A stretch of 64,000 nt of DNA. Source: an uncultured Flavobacteriales bacterium (GTDB lineage Bacteria; Bacteroidota; Bacteroidia; Flavobacteriales_E; Vicingaceae). Under the pieces are notes generated by a model. The model saw only the letters and a program-made list of their open reading frames with translations, was not told the DNA's origin and made no database searches. Of this stretch, positions 1 to 9,751 are shown in pieces. The position numbers and the translations under genes are program-made. How positions within the stretch are numbered: position 1 is the first letter of the stretch; each line of letters begins with the position of its first letter. The stretch covers positions 88,728 to 152,727 of the forward strand of contig CAJQOH010000023.1 in assembly GCA_905479915.1 (NCBI GenBank), in the 5' to 3' direction.

Positions 1-29
1 AGTGCGACTATTAATAGAATTTTCTTCAT
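1..29 (-). CDS. 5' end of a leftward gene (partial, signal-peptide start)
   Basis: Read leftward, the first 29 bases give an ATG and nine sense codons (MKKILLIVA) that look like the basic and hydrophobic start of a signal peptide. The gene runs off the window, so its product cannot be named. It is divergent from actA, and the 229-base gap between them holds a palindrome and a promoter-like box. That a gene starts here is inferred from this short run only. Confidence 0.4.
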
Positions 30-116
30 AAGAATGTAATAAATCAAATTAGTTTTCAAAAATACAGAAATCTAAAAACAATAAATGAACCAAAAATAAA
101 TTTATCCTCAACACTA

Positions 117-133
117 TTTAGAATGATTCTAAA
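117..133. promoter_or_regulatory. 17-bp perfect palindrome, Fur/PerR-like operator candidate
   Basis: TTTAGAAT-G-ATTCTAAA is a perfect inverted repeat around one central base. Its inner 15 bases have the 7-1-7 layout of Fur-superfamily boxes (PerR consensus TTATAATnATTATAA, 13 of 15 matching). It lies between two divergent genes, about 90 bases from the leftward start and 126 from actA. The regulator and the regulated gene are inferred. Confidence 0.4.
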
Positions 134-166
134 TTAACAATTTATAGTTGTTTTTTTATTCAAAGA

Positions 167-198
167 TTTAGTAAAAACGACCTATTCTTATACATTTG
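167..198 (+). promoter_or_regulatory. Candidate promoter for the act/cox operon
   Basis: TACATTTG at 191-198 matches the Bacteroidota -7 consensus TAnnTTTG. A TTTA at 167-170, 20 bases upstream, is a weak stand-in for the TTTG -33 element. Transcription would begin near 203, giving a leader of about 56 bases before actA. The -7 match is good and the -33 match is poor. Confidence 0.35.
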
Positions 199-258
199 TT
201 GGCTATTGCACGAAGGTATATAATAAAAAAAATATAAAGTAATTGTAACTCATTTAGT

Positions 259-1557
259 ATGAACAAGATAATCAATTTAACAAAAGCAAATACACTGATT
301 AAGGTGTCTTTACTTTGTCTTTCTTTTCTGTTCTTTCAATTCGATTCATATTCTCAGGATACAGAAAAAGGGAAAAAGTTATTTAAAGCAAATTGTGCTG
401 CTTGTCACAATGTAGGAACAAAAGTAGTTGTTGGTCCTGGTTTGCAAGGTGTAGGAGAAAAGCATGATAGAGAGTGGTTGGAGAAGTGGATTAAGAATTC
501 TGGAGAGTTGATTGCTTCTGGAGATGCTGCTGCAAATGAGATTTTCAATGAGTTTAAGAAATCTATTATGCCTCCTCAGGCGGTTAGTACTGAAGATATT
601 GATAATATTTTAGCTTACATTGCTAATCCTGGAGATGGTGGTGGAGAAATTATTGTTGATGGACCTCCGACTGGAGAAGTTGTTGAAGAAGATAATTCAG
701 TTATGATGTATTTATTCGGTGGAGCAATTGTATTGTTATTGATACTGATTATTACTTTAAATAAAACTGGTGTATTTGTAAAAGAAGTTATCGCTAAAGA
801 TGCTGGAGAAACTTATGAAGGACCTACGACATTGTATGGGAACCTTAAAAAGTTGATGGGTGACAATAAAGGAATTGTTGCTGCAATTGTAATTGTTCTT
901 TTCTTTGGTGGATTGTTGAACTTAGTTGATGGAGCTTTTCAAATTGGAGTTCACCAAGGGTATAAGCCTGAACAACCAATTAAGTTTTCACATAAAATCC
1001 ATGCTGGAGATGATAAGATAGATTGTAACTATTGTCACTCTAGTGCTCGTCATAGTAAAACATCAGGAATACCTTCACTAAATGTTTGTATGAATTGTCA
1101 TAAAGCAATTGATGGTTCTGATGGAAAAACATTTATGTACAATGGAGAGCAGTATTCTATGACTGAAGAGATTCAGAAGATTTACGATCACTTAGATTAC
1201 AATCCAGAAACTCAAGAGTATGGAGATAATCCAACTCCAGTTAAATGGGTGAAGATTCACAACTTACCAGATCACGTTTATTTTAGCCATCAGCAACACG
1301 TTGTAGCAGGTAAACAAAAATGTCAAACATGTCATGGTCCTGTTGAGGAAATGGATGTTGTAGAACAACATGCTCCATTAACTATGAAATGGTGTATTGA
1401 ATGTCATAAAGAAACAGCTGTTGCAACAGAAGGTAATGGTTATTATGATGAGATGCATGATAGAATGACTCCAGAATTTAAAGAAAAAGTATTGAATGAC
1501 GGAGTGTTGACTGTTGATGAGATTGGTGGTTGGGAATGTGCAAAATGTCATTATTAA
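259..1557 (+). CDS. actA: Alternative complex III subunit ActA, hexaheme cytochrome c
   Basis: Membrane-anchored multiheme cytochrome c of alternative complex III, which oxidises menaquinol and passes electrons to cytochrome c or directly to the oxidase. A signal peptide (about 1-33) leads into a class I monoheme domain (CAACH 46-50, possible Met ligand in the MPP motif at 104). A membrane span at about 149-167 and a second at about 205-222 precede a pentaheme part with CxxCH at 256, 277, 355, 379 and 427. The extra N-terminal monoheme domain fused to the pentaheme core is known from Bacteroidota ActA. First gene of the operon, 29 bases ahead of actB. Confidence 0.93.
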   Translation: MNKIINLTKANTLIKVSLLCLSFLFFQFDSYSQDTEKGKKLFKANCAACHNVGTKVVVGPGLQGVGEKHDREWLEKWIKNSGELIASGDAAANEIFNEFKKSIMPPQAVSTEDIDNILAYIANPGDGGGEIIVDGPPTGEVVEEDNSVMMYLFGGAIVLLLILIITLNKTGVFVKEVIAKDAGETYEGPTTLYGNLKKLMGDNKGIVAAIVIVLFFGGLLNLVDGAFQIGVHQGYKPEQPIKFSHKIHAGDDKIDCNYCHSSARHSKTSGIPSLNVCMNCHKAIDGSDGKTFMYNGEQYSMTEEIQKIYDHLDYNPETQEYGDNPTPVKWVKIHNLPDHVYFSHQQHVVAGKQKCQTCHGPVEEMDVVEQHAPLTMKWCIECHKETAVATEGNGYYDEMHDRMTPEFKEKVLNDGVLTVDEIGGWECAKCHY

Positions 1558-1586
1558 TTGATTTGAATTTTAAGCTTTAACAGAAT

Positions 1587-4500
1587 ATGGCTAATACAAA
1601 AAAATATTGGAAAGGTTTAGAACAACTGGATAACGATTCTAAGTTTGTTGAATCAAGCAACGATGAGTTTGCTGAACAATTACCAGTTACTGAATTTTTA
1701 GGTAACAAAGAAGATTTAGAAGATGCTACTACTACAAGAAGAGATTTCTTAAAGTATTTAGGATTTGGAGTAGCTGCAGCATCTTTAGCAGCTTGTGAAA
1801 CTCCGGTTACAAAAGCAATACCTTATTTAAATAAACCAGAAGAAATTACTCCTGGTTTAGCAAATTATTACGCATCAACTTATTATGATGGTAATGATTA
1901 TGCACCTATCTTAGTAAAAACTAGAGAAGGTCGTCCAATTCATATTGTTGGAAATAAAGAATCTGTTTTAACGAAAGGTGCAATTAATGCCAGAGTTAAT
2001 GCTTCAGTTCTTTCATTGTATGATAACAATAGGTTAAAAGCTCCTTCAGTAAAAGGAGAAGATACTACTTGGGCAACTATCGATAATAGATTAGGAAAAG
2101 AATTGAAAGCTGCGAAATCAGTAAGGATTTTAACAGGATCTGTTATTAGTCCTTCTGCCCAAAGTGTTCTTGATACATTTTTTGAGGCAAATGCTTCAAC
2201 AGTATTTGTGGGTGATGAAAGAGTTGCGATGAAGCGGCCTTATGAAGCGACTGTTTATGATACTATTTCTTACTCAGGAATTTTAGAAGCAAATGCAGCA
2301 TCTTTTGGAAAAGCGATTGTTCCAACTTATAATTTCGAAAAAGCAAAAACTATAGTAAGTGTTGGAGCTGATTTTATGGGTAACTGGTTGGACGCTTTAC
2401 AATATGTTAATGATTATGCTCAAACAAGAAAGCCAAATGGTGAATGGATGTCTAAAACATTCCAGTTTGAAGCAAGCATGTCTTTATCAGGAACAAATGC
2501 TGATGTAAGAGTTCCAGTTAAGCCATCTGAATATGGTGCTGTTATTTCTTCACTTTACGCTCACTTAGGTGGTAGCGGTGGAGCAAAAACTGCTTACGAT
2601 GCAAGAGTAAAAGAAGCTGCTAAAGCTTTAAAAGCAAGCAAAGGTGAATCTATCGTTGTTTGTGGATCAAATGATAAAAATGTTCAAGTAATAGTTAATG
2701 CAATTAATGAATTACTAGGGAACTACGGAAAAACAATTGATGTGAACACGGTATCTAATTCTAAGCAAGGATTAGATAGTGAAGTGGCTGCATTAATTGC
2801 AGATATGAATGCTGGTAAAGTAGATGCATTATTAATAAGTGGAGTTGATCCTTTATTTACAATAGGAGATGCTTTTGCTAAGGCAATGAAAAAAGTTAAA
2901 ACAACTGTTTCATTTGCTACTAAGATGGATGATACTGCTGCTGCATGTATGTACGTATGTCCTTCAAACCATGCTTTAGAATCTTGGAGTGATGCAAACC
3001 CTGTTACAGGGCATTATTCTTTAGGTCAACCTACAATATCTCCTTTGTTTGATACGCGTCAAACAGAAGAAAGTTTATTGAAATGGTCTGGTAATGATTC
3101 TTCTTACCATGATTTCATTAAAAAATATTGGGAAGAAAATGTATTCCCACAATCAGGATCTTTAATGTTTACAGATTTCTGGAACAAAACTTTACACGAT
3201 GGTGTAGTTGAGGTATCAACTCCAGCTTCAGAAACTACTGCTGTTTTTGCAGGAGATGTTAGTAAAGCTGTTTCTGCTGTTAAAGCAATTAAAGGGAATG
3301 GGATAGAATTGGAATTGGTTCAGAACATGGGTGTAGGAGCTGGTGTAGGAGCTGATAACCCTTGGCTACAAGAAATGCCAGATCCAATTACTAAAATTAC
3401 TTGGGATAACTATGTAACTATGAATCCTTCAGAAATGGAGGAGAAAGGATACGAAACTCACTTTGGTCAAGAGCATTCAATGAATGTTGTTACTGTAGAT
3501 GCTAGTGGTGGTGGATCAATTCAATTGCCAGTAATTGCTCAGCCAGGTCAAGCAAAAGGAACGGTTGGAGTTGCTGTTGGTTACGGTAAAAAAGTTGGGA
3601 ACCAAGAAGAAATTACAGGAGCAAATGCTTACTTGTTAATTGATAGAAAAAAATCTGATGTTTCTTATTATGGATCTGTTACATTAAAAGATGTAGAGTT
3701 AGATGAGCCTTACTACATTGCTTGTACTCAAACACAGCAAACGGTTATGGGTAGAGACTCTGTAATTAGAGAAACTACATTAGATACTTATAAGAAAGGA
3801 GATAGAGAAGCTTTTAATCCTGTATGGACTTTGTTGTCTGGTGAAACAGAAACGGATGAGCATGGACATCAGCATCAAGTAGCTAAGCCATTAAAAGAAT
3901 TTGATTTATGGGGTGATCAACCAGTTAAAAACATTGGTCACAGATGGGGTATGTCTATTGATATGAATAGCTGTACTGGATGTAGTGCTTGTGTTACTTC
4001 TTGTGTTTCTGAAAATAACATTGCTGTTATTGGTAAGGATCAAGTAAGAAGAGGTAGAATTATGCACTGGATGAGAATCGATAGATATTATTCAAGTGAA
4101 CACCAGCCATTAGGTGATGTTGGAGGTACGCATAAAGCGACTAAAGAAGCGGAAGAATTAGGTGCTATTGGTGCTTACACTTCAATGGAAAACCCAGCAG
4201 ACAACCCAAGTGTTGTTCATCAACCAATGATGTGTCAACATTGTAATCATGCAGGTTGTGAAACTGTTTGTCCAGTTGCTGCAACAACTCACAGTAATGA
4301 AGGGTTGAATATGATGGCTTACAACAGATGTATTGGTACAAGATATTGTGCAAACAACTGTGCTTATAAAGTAAGAAGATTCAACTGGTTTAACTATATC
4401 GCATATAGCAAGTTTACAGATATTAATCCTTCTCAAGATGATTTAGGAAGAATGGTATTGAACCCTGATGTAGTTGTTAGATCAAGAGGTGTTATGGAAA

Positions 4501-4766
4501 AATGTAGTCTTTGTGTACAAAGAATACAAGAAGGGAAATTGGATGCTAAGAAGGCTGGATCGAAAGTTCAAGATGGAGCAATTCAAACAGCTTGTTCAGC
4601 AGCTTGTCCTACAAACGCAATTACTTTTGGAGATCACAATGATAAAGAAAGTAAGCTGGCAGCAGAAAGAGAAAGTGATAGAGCATATAGAGTAATTGAA
4701 GAAGTTGGACAGGATGGAAATGTATACTATCAAACAAAAGTTAGAAATTTAAAAGCTAAAGCTTAA
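1587..4766 (+). CDS. actB: Alternative complex III subunit ActB, Fe-S and molybdopterin-like subunit
   Basis: Periplasmic subunit of 1059 residues, fusing a molybdopterin oxidoreductase-like domain to an iron-sulfur domain. A twin-arginine motif (TTTRRDFLKYLGFG, about 48-61) and a Cys in the following AAC (about residue 70) suggest Tat export and possibly lipid anchoring. Cysteine clusters start at residues 796 (CTGCSACVTSC), 883 (CQHCNHAGCETVC), 915 (CIGTRYCANNC), 973 (CSLC) and 1003 (CSAACP), which fits four Fe-S clusters wiring quinol oxidation to ActA. In this family the molybdopterin-like domain carries no Mo cofactor. It lies 25 bases ahead of actC. Confidence 0.95.
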   Translation: MANTKKYWKGLEQLDNDSKFVESSNDEFAEQLPVTEFLGNKEDLEDATTTRRDFLKYLGFGVAAASLAACETPVTKAIPYLNKPEEITPGLANYYASTYYDGNDYAPILVKTREGRPIHIVGNKESVLTKGAINARVNASVLSLYDNNRLKAPSVKGEDTTWATIDNRLGKELKAAKSVRILTGSVISPSAQSVLDTFFEANASTVFVGDERVAMKRPYEATVYDTISYSGILEANAASFGKAIVPTYNFEKAKTIVSVGADFMGNWLDALQYVNDYAQTRKPNGEWMSKTFQFEASMSLSGTNADVRVPVKPSEYGAVISSLYAHLGGSGGAKTAYDARVKEAAKALKASKGESIVVCGSNDKNVQVIVNAINELLGNYGKTIDVNTVSNSKQGLDSEVAALIADMNAGKVDALLISGVDPLFTIGDAFAKAMKKVKTTVSFATKMDDTAAACMYVCPSNHALESWSDANPVTGHYSLGQPTISPLFDTRQTEESLLKWSGNDSSYHDFIKKYWEENVFPQSGSLMFTDFWNKTLHDGVVEVSTPASETTAVFAGDVSKAVSAVKAIKGNGIELELVQNMGVGAGVGADNPWLQEMPDPITKITWDNYVTMNPSEMEEKGYETHFGQEHSMNVVTVDASGGGSIQLPVIAQPGQAKGTVGVAVGYGKKVGNQEEITGANAYLLIDRKKSDVSYYGSVTLKDVELDEPYYIACTQTQQTVMGRDSVIRETTLDTYKKGDREAFNPVWTLLSGETETDEHGHQHQVAKPLKEFDLWGDQPVKNIGHRWGMSIDMNSCTGCSACVTSCVSENNIAVIGKDQVRRGRIMHWMRIDRYYSSEHQPLGDVGGTHKATKEAEELGAIGAYTSMENPADNPSVVHQPMMCQHCNHAGCETVCPVAATTHSNEGLNMMAYNRCIGTRYCANNCAYKVRRFNWFNYIAYSKFTDINPSQDDLGRMVLNPDVVVRSRGVMEKCSLCVQRIQEGKLDAKKAGSKVQDGAIQTACSAACPTNAITFGDHNDKESKLAAERESDRAYRVIEEVGQDGNVYYQTKVRNLKAKA

Positions 4767-4791
4767 TAATTTTATATTAAATAATTATAAA

Positions 4792-6210
4792 ATGCATAAA
4801 GAAGCAGCAATAAGAGAACCATTAATATTAGGAAATCCTACTTATACGGATATTTCTAATGATGTATTACATGCAATAGAAAATAAGCCAACCAAACTAT
4901 GGAAGGTTCTTATGGTAATTGCCTCAATCGCTGCCGTTTGGGGAGTTGGTTGTATCCTTTACCTTTTAGGAGTTGGAATTGGAACTTGGGGATTGAACAA
5001 TACCGTAGGTTGGGCTTGGGATATTACCAACTTTGTTTGGTGGGTAGGAATCGGACACGCAGGAACGTTAATTTCTGCTGTACTTTTATTATTCCGTCAA
5101 AAATGGAGAATGGCAATTAACCGTCCTGCAGAGGCAATGACAATTTTCGCTGTATTTATGGCAGGAATGTTCCCGATGATTCACATGGGAAGAATTTGGA
5201 TGGCATACTGGGTATTGCCTATTCCAAATCAATTTGGATCGTTATGGGTAAACTTTAACTCTCCTTTATTATGGGATGTATTTGCAATTAGTACTTACTT
5301 ATCAGTTTCTTTAGTATTCTGGTATATTGGTTTAATTCCAGATTTCGGAACAATTAGAGATAGAGCTACTCGTCCAGTTCAAAAATTAATGTACAGTTTA
5401 TTAAGTTTCGGTTGGACAGGAAATGCTAAAGCATGGCAACGTTTTGAAGAAGTATCTTTAGTATTAGCAGGTTTAGCTACTCCTTTAGTATTCTCGGTAC
5501 ACTCTATTGTATCTATGGATTTTGCTACTTCAGTTATTCCAGGATGGCATACAACAATTTTCCCACCTTACTTCGTTGCAGGAGCTGTATTCTCAGGATT
5601 TGCGATGGTACAAACATTAATGTTAATTGTAAGAAAGGCAATGAGATTGGAACAGTATGTTACTATCAAGCACATTGAATACATGAACATTGTAATTATT
5701 GTTACTGGTTCTATAGTTGGTGTTGCTTACTTAACAGAGTTGTTTATTTCTTACTATTCAGGTGTTGAATATGAGTCATACGCATTTATTAATAGATTCT
5801 CTGGTCCTTACTGGTGGTCTTATTGGGCAATGATGACATGTAATGTTGTTTCACCACATTTATTCTGGTCTAAAAAATTAAGAACAAACCTAGCCTTTAC
5901 TTTCGTGATGTCTATCATCGTGAATATCGGAATGTGGTTCGAGAGATTTGTAATTATTGTAACTTCTGTTCACAGAGATTACTTACCATCAAGTTGGTCT
6001 ATGTTCTACCCAACATGGGTTGATATAGGAGTGTTTATGGGAACATTAGGAATCTTTAGTGTATTCTATTTACTGTTCTTAAAGTATTTCCCAGTATTGG
6101 CTTTCAATGAGGTAAAATCGATTTTGAAATCATCAGGAGAACAATATAAGAATATGTCGGATGAAGAGTTTAAGGCACTTCACCCAGTATTTAAAAAAGA
6201 TAAAAAATAA
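4792..6210 (+). CDS. actC: Alternative complex III subunit ActC, NrfD-like quinol-binding membrane protein
   Basis: Polytopic inner-membrane protein of 472 residues in the NrfD/PsrC family; the ActC subunit holds the menaquinol site below ActB. About ten hydrophobic segments run from residue 38 onward, with His and aromatic residues near the membrane edges. An acidic and basic cytoplasmic C-terminus ends in VFKKDKK. The start follows actB by 25 bases. An upstream in-frame start for the next gene would overlap this one by 50 bases, which I reject (see actD). Confidence 0.94.
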   Translation: MHKEAAIREPLILGNPTYTDISNDVLHAIENKPTKLWKVLMVIASIAAVWGVGCILYLLGVGIGTWGLNNTVGWAWDITNFVWWVGIGHAGTLISAVLLLFRQKWRMAINRPAEAMTIFAVFMAGMFPMIHMGRIWMAYWVLPIPNQFGSLWVNFNSPLLWDVFAISTYLSVSLVFWYIGLIPDFGTIRDRATRPVQKLMYSLLSFGWTGNAKAWQRFEEVSLVLAGLATPLVFSVHSIVSMDFATSVIPGWHTTIFPPYFVAGAVFSGFAMVQTLMLIVRKAMRLEQYVTIKHIEYMNIVIIVTGSIVGVAYLTELFISYYSGVEYESYAFINRFSGPYWWSYWAMMTCNVVSPHLFWSKKLRTNLAFTFVMSIIVNIGMWFERFVIIVTSVHRDYLPSSWSMFYPTWVDIGVFMGTLGIFSVFYLLFLKYFPVLAFNEVKSILKSSGEQYKNMSDEEFKALHPVFKKDKK

Positions 6211-6229
6211 TTATTTAGATATTTTAACT

Positions 6230-6754
6230 ATGTCAGATAAAGCAATATACGCGATTTACGATGATGACTATGTACTTTTAGAAAGTGCAAAGCATTTAGT
6301 AAGTAAAGGAATTCACATTAGAGATGTATTTTCTCCATTTCCAATTCACGGAATAGATCCAGTTATAGGATTGGCTAGAACAAGAATTGCAATGACTGCA
6401 TTTATTTATGGTATGTGTGGGGTTACTTTAGCACTAACAGGAATGTGGTTTTTCATGATTCATGATTGGCCATTAAACATTGGTGGTAAACCAAACTTTT
6501 CTATCCTAACTAACATTCCATCATTTGTTCCAATTACATTTGAATTTGGAGTTTTATGTGCTGGACATGGTATGGCAATTACCTTTATGTTAAGAAACTG
6601 GACATTGCCTGGATTTAAAGGAAGAAATCCTTATCCAAGTACAACAGACAATAGGTTTGTAATGGAAATTCACGCTGGAGATTCTGATTTAAGTGCTGAA
6701 GAAATTAAAGCATTTATTGATGAAACTTGCGTTTTAGAAATTGACGAAAAATAA
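6230..6754 (+). CDS. actD: Alternative complex III subunit ActD
   Basis: 174-residue membrane subunit of alternative complex III (DUF3341-type). A short cytoplasmic N-terminal domain (MSDKAIYAIYDDD) precedes two membrane spans at about residues 65-90 and 105-130. The ATG at 6230 is chosen over one at 6161 because the family begins at this motif and the longer form would overlap actC by 50 bases. It lies 10 bases before actE. Family role: structural, packed against ActC and ActF. Confidence 0.92.
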   Translation: MSDKAIYAIYDDDYVLLESAKHLVSKGIHIRDVFSPFPIHGIDPVIGLARTRIAMTAFIYGMCGVTLALTGMWFFMIHDWPLNIGGKPNFSILTNIPSFVPITFEFGVLCAGHGMAITFMLRNWTLPGFKGRNPYPSTTDNRFVMEIHAGDSDLSAEEIKAFIDETCVLEIDEK

Positions 6755-6764
6755 TTTAATACAG

Positions 6765-7460
6765 ATGAAAAGAAAGTATTTAAATAGATTATCAAAATTG
6801 GCTATCGTTGCTGCTGTAATTTCTATTACATCTTGTCAAGAAGAAGGCGGATTAGCTCCTGAATACATGCCAGATATGTATCGTTCTCCAGCAGTAGAAC
6901 CTTATGTTGATTATGGTGAATTAAGAGGGAACTATAGCGATGCAAAGTATACTGATAAAATGACTGCTCGTCAGTCTGTAGAAGGAACTATTCCAAGAGG
7001 TTTTCAACCTTATGGATATGAAAATACTCCTGAAGGGTACCAATTAGCTGGACAGAATTTAAAAAATCCAATGGCTTATTCTGAAGATGTTGTAAAAGAC
7101 GGAGAAGAGTTATACGGAATGATGTGTGTACACTGTCATGGTAAAACAGGACAAGGAGACGGAACTTTAGTTGAAAGAGGTAAATTTCCTCCGATACCGA
7201 CAAAATTTGCTCCAGGTTTAGTGAAAACAGAAGGTGAAATGTTTCATACAATTACCTATGGTAAAGGTTTGATGGGATCTCATGCTTCTCAATTGAACCA
7301 AGAAGAAAGATGGAAGTTAGTTCACTTTATTAGAGCTAAATTCATGGAAGAAGTTCCAGCTATAGATACTACAGCTGCAGTTGCTGTTGTAGAAGAAGTA
7401 GTTGCTGAAGTAGTTGAAGCTACAGAAGAAGTTAAAGAAACCGAAGCACACGGACATTAA
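6765..7460 (+). CDS. actE: Alternative complex III subunit ActE, monoheme cytochrome c lipoprotein
   Basis: 231-residue exported monoheme cytochrome c. The start at 6765 gives a lipoprotein signal (ISITSC, Cys24); a TTG at 6741 would overlap actD and spoil the signal. One heme site, CVHCH at 121-125, is followed by a class I cytochrome c fold ending near residue 200. The last 30 residues are a Val/Glu-rich tail ending in EAHGH. In the complex it accepts electrons from ActA and hands them to the oxidase. It sits between actD and actF as in other Bacteroidota operons. Confidence 0.93.
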   Translation: MKRKYLNRLSKLAIVAAVISITSCQEEGGLAPEYMPDMYRSPAVEPYVDYGELRGNYSDAKYTDKMTARQSVEGTIPRGFQPYGYENTPEGYQLAGQNLKNPMAYSEDVVKDGEELYGMMCVHCHGKTGQGDGTLVERGKFPPIPTKFAPGLVKTEGEMFHTITYGKGLMGSHASQLNQEERWKLVHFIRAKFMEEVPAIDTTAAVAVVEEVVAEVVEATEEVKETEAHGH

Positions 7461-7490
7461 AATTTAAAAGAAAACAAACATTCTTATAAA

Positions 7491-8702
7491 ATGGAATACA
7501 AAGTATCAAAACACGCAAAATTAACTACGATTATTTTAGTCGTTGTAGGTCTGTTATCATTGGTAGCAGGTATAGCTATGGATCATAATCATCATGGAGT
7601 TTCAGGAAGACTTTGGGCTAACTTATTAGTGGATGGATATTTCTTTTTTACTATTTCACTAGCTGCAGTATTCTTTTTAGCCTTACAATATGTTTCCGAA
7701 ATGGCTTGGGGAGTTACTACACAAAGAGTATTTCAAGCAATAATGGCTTTTATGCCAGTTGGTGCGGTTGTTCTTTTAATTGTATTTGCAGCAAGTTCTT
7801 TACATATGAACCACTTATATCACTGGATGGCTGAAGGTGTTATGGAAGAAGGACATGAGAACTATGATAAAATTATTGCTGGTAAATCAGCTTATTTAAA
7901 CCAGCCATTCTTCTGGGTAAGAACAATATTATACATTGGAGTATGGATGTATTTTGCAAATTGGTTTAGAAAAAACTCATTAAAAGAAGATAAATTAAAC
8001 TTGGATGGAGCTGTTTCTCCAGTTTATAAAAAAGCAATTATTAAAGGTGTGTTATTTATCGCATTCTTTGCATACACATCTTCTTCTTCTGCTTGGGATT
8101 GGATTATGGCAATTGATGTTCACTGGTTTAGTACAATGTTTGGATGGTATGCATTCTCAGGAATGTGGGTGTCTATGATGATTGTTGCAGTGGTAATGGT
8201 GCAATACTTAAAGAAAAATGGATATTTAAAAGAAGTTAATTCAAGTCATGTTCATGATATTGGAAAATGGATGTTTGCAATTAGTTGTTTATGGTCTTAT
8301 ATTTGGTTCTGTCAGTTTATGTTGATTTGGTATTCTAATATACCTGAGGAAGTAACTTATTACGTTCAACGTTTTAATGATTACAGAGGTTTATATATAG
8401 GAACTTTCTTTGTAAACTTTATGATGCCATTCTTTATCTTAATGTCTAGAGATGCTAAACGAAACGGAATATTCTTAATTCCTGTTGCATTAATAATTTT
8501 CTTAGGGCACTGGGTAGATGTATTGATTATGGTTTTACCAGGAACAATGTTTGAGCATGGTACTTTAGGATTGGTAGAAATAGGAATGTTCTTAACATTT
8601 TTAGGAGTATTTATTTTTATGGTGTTAAACGCACTATCTAAAGCTCCTTTACAGACTAAGAATCATCCAATGTATGATGAAAGTTTACACTTACACCATT
8701 AA
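7491..8702 (+). CDS. actF: Alternative complex III subunit ActF, NrfD-like membrane protein
   Basis: 403-residue polytopic membrane protein related to ActC, with about ten hydrophobic spans beginning near residue 14 and a His-rich tail (LHLHH). In alternative complex III, ActC and ActF form the paired membrane core; ActF has been proposed to contribute to proton movement rather than quinol binding. The gene follows actE by 30 bases and ends the act block, 38 bases ahead of the oxidase subunit II gene, so complex III and the oxidase are read as one transcript. Confidence 0.93.
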   Translation: MEYKVSKHAKLTTIILVVVGLLSLVAGIAMDHNHHGVSGRLWANLLVDGYFFFTISLAAVFFLALQYVSEMAWGVTTQRVFQAIMAFMPVGAVVLLIVFAASSLHMNHLYHWMAEGVMEEGHENYDKIIAGKSAYLNQPFFWVRTILYIGVWMYFANWFRKNSLKEDKLNLDGAVSPVYKKAIIKGVLFIAFFAYTSSSSAWDWIMAIDVHWFSTMFGWYAFSGMWVSMMIVAVVMVQYLKKNGYLKEVNSSHVHDIGKWMFAISCLWSYIWFCQFMLIWYSNIPEEVTYYVQRFNDYRGLYIGTFFVNFMMPFFILMSRDAKRNGIFLIPVALIIFLGHWVDVLIMVLPGTMFEHGTLGLVEIGMFLTFLGVFIFMVLNALSKAPLQTKNHPMYDESLHLHH

Positions 8703-8740
8703 TAACAAATTAGAATAATAATAAAGAAAGTCTTATAATT

Positions 8741-9712
8741 ATGATGACTATAATAGTAGTAGTAGCAGTAATATTAGTAGTAATCGCAGGATCGCAATTA
8801 CTTAAAATTGCAGAACTTAGAGCTCTAAGCAAAGGTGAATTAATTTACGAGGTGTCTGAAAAAGAAGGTAAACAGTCAGGTCTTTTGATGCTTGGTTTCT
8901 TTGCTGCTTTCATGGCATTTTTTGCTTGGCAAATGTGGTCTTGGTATGGATTAAAATTACCCGTTTCAGCTTCTGCACATGGTGTTGATACAGATTGGTT
9001 AACGGGAGCAACTTATGCTGTTATAACTCCTGTATTTATCCTTACAAACGGATTGTTATTTTTCTTTTGTTTCAAGTATTCTTACAGCTCTACTAGAAAA
9101 GCAACTTTCTTTTCTCATAGTAACAAATTAGAAATGATATGGACAATTGCTCCATCTTTGGTTCTTACAGTATTAATTTTAATGGGATTAAGTAACTGGA
9201 ATAAGATTATGACTCCTATTGCTGATGAAGATGACCGTGTATTAATAGAATTAACAGGTCAACAGTTTACTTGGACGGCAAGATATGCTGGAGCAGATAA
9301 GAAATTAGGACGTTCTCATGTAACACTTATTGAAGGAGTAAACGCTACTGGTGTTGATGCTACGGATGATAATGCTAAAGACGATAAGTTGGTTAAAGGA
9401 GAATTTCATTTACCTGTTGGTATGCCAGTTCAATTCGTATTTAGATCGTTAGATGCAATACACAGTGCTTATATGCCTCATTTCAGATCTCAAATGAATT
9501 GTGTTCCTGGAATTACTACTCAGTTTAATTTTGTACCAACAAAAACAACTGAAGAAATGAGAAAAATTACAAATAACGATGAGTTTAACTATGTGTTATT
9601 GTGTAATAAGATTTGTGGAGCAGCACATTACAATATGCAAATGGATATAGTTGTAGAAAGCCAAGAAGACTATGATAAATGGTTGGCAGAGCAAAAAACA
9701 TTTGTAGAATAA
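8741..9712 (+). CDS. coxB: Cytochrome c oxidase subunit II (CuA subunit)
   Basis: 323-residue subunit II of an aa3-type oxidase. An N-terminal hydrophobic segment (1-18) is followed by two more membrane spans at about 48-67 and 90-110, then a periplasmic cupredoxin domain. The binuclear CuA motif is complete: Cys288, Cys292, His296 and Met299 in CNKICGAAHYNM. There is no fused cytochrome c domain, so electrons must come from ActE/ActA or a soluble carrier. Two ATG codons stand side by side at 8741; either could start translation. Confidence 0.95.
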   Translation: MMTIIVVVAVILVVIAGSQLLKIAELRALSKGELIYEVSEKEGKQSGLLMLGFFAAFMAFFAWQMWSWYGLKLPVSASAHGVDTDWLTGATYAVITPVFILTNGLLFFFCFKYSYSSTRKATFFSHSNKLEMIWTIAPSLVLTVLILMGLSNWNKIMTPIADEDDRVLIELTGQQFTWTARYAGADKKLGRSHVTLIEGVNATGVDATDDNAKDDKLVKGEFHLPVGMPVQFVFRSLDAIHSAYMPHFRSQMNCVPGITTQFNFVPTKTTEEMRKITNNDEFNYVLLCNKICGAAHYNMQMDIVVESQEDYDKWLAEQKTFVE

Positions 9713-9751
9713 TAAAATAGATATTTAGAACATTACTTAATTTATATAAGA

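Noticed and set aside
4165..4436. Two leftward open frames inside actB
   Set aside because: They are antisense to the Fe-S coding part; Cys/His-rich translations reflect the opposite strand, with no start context or family.
6161..6229. Longer actD starting at 6161
   Set aside because: It overlaps actC by 50 bases and adds a basic tail not seen in the family; the ATG at 6230 fits better.
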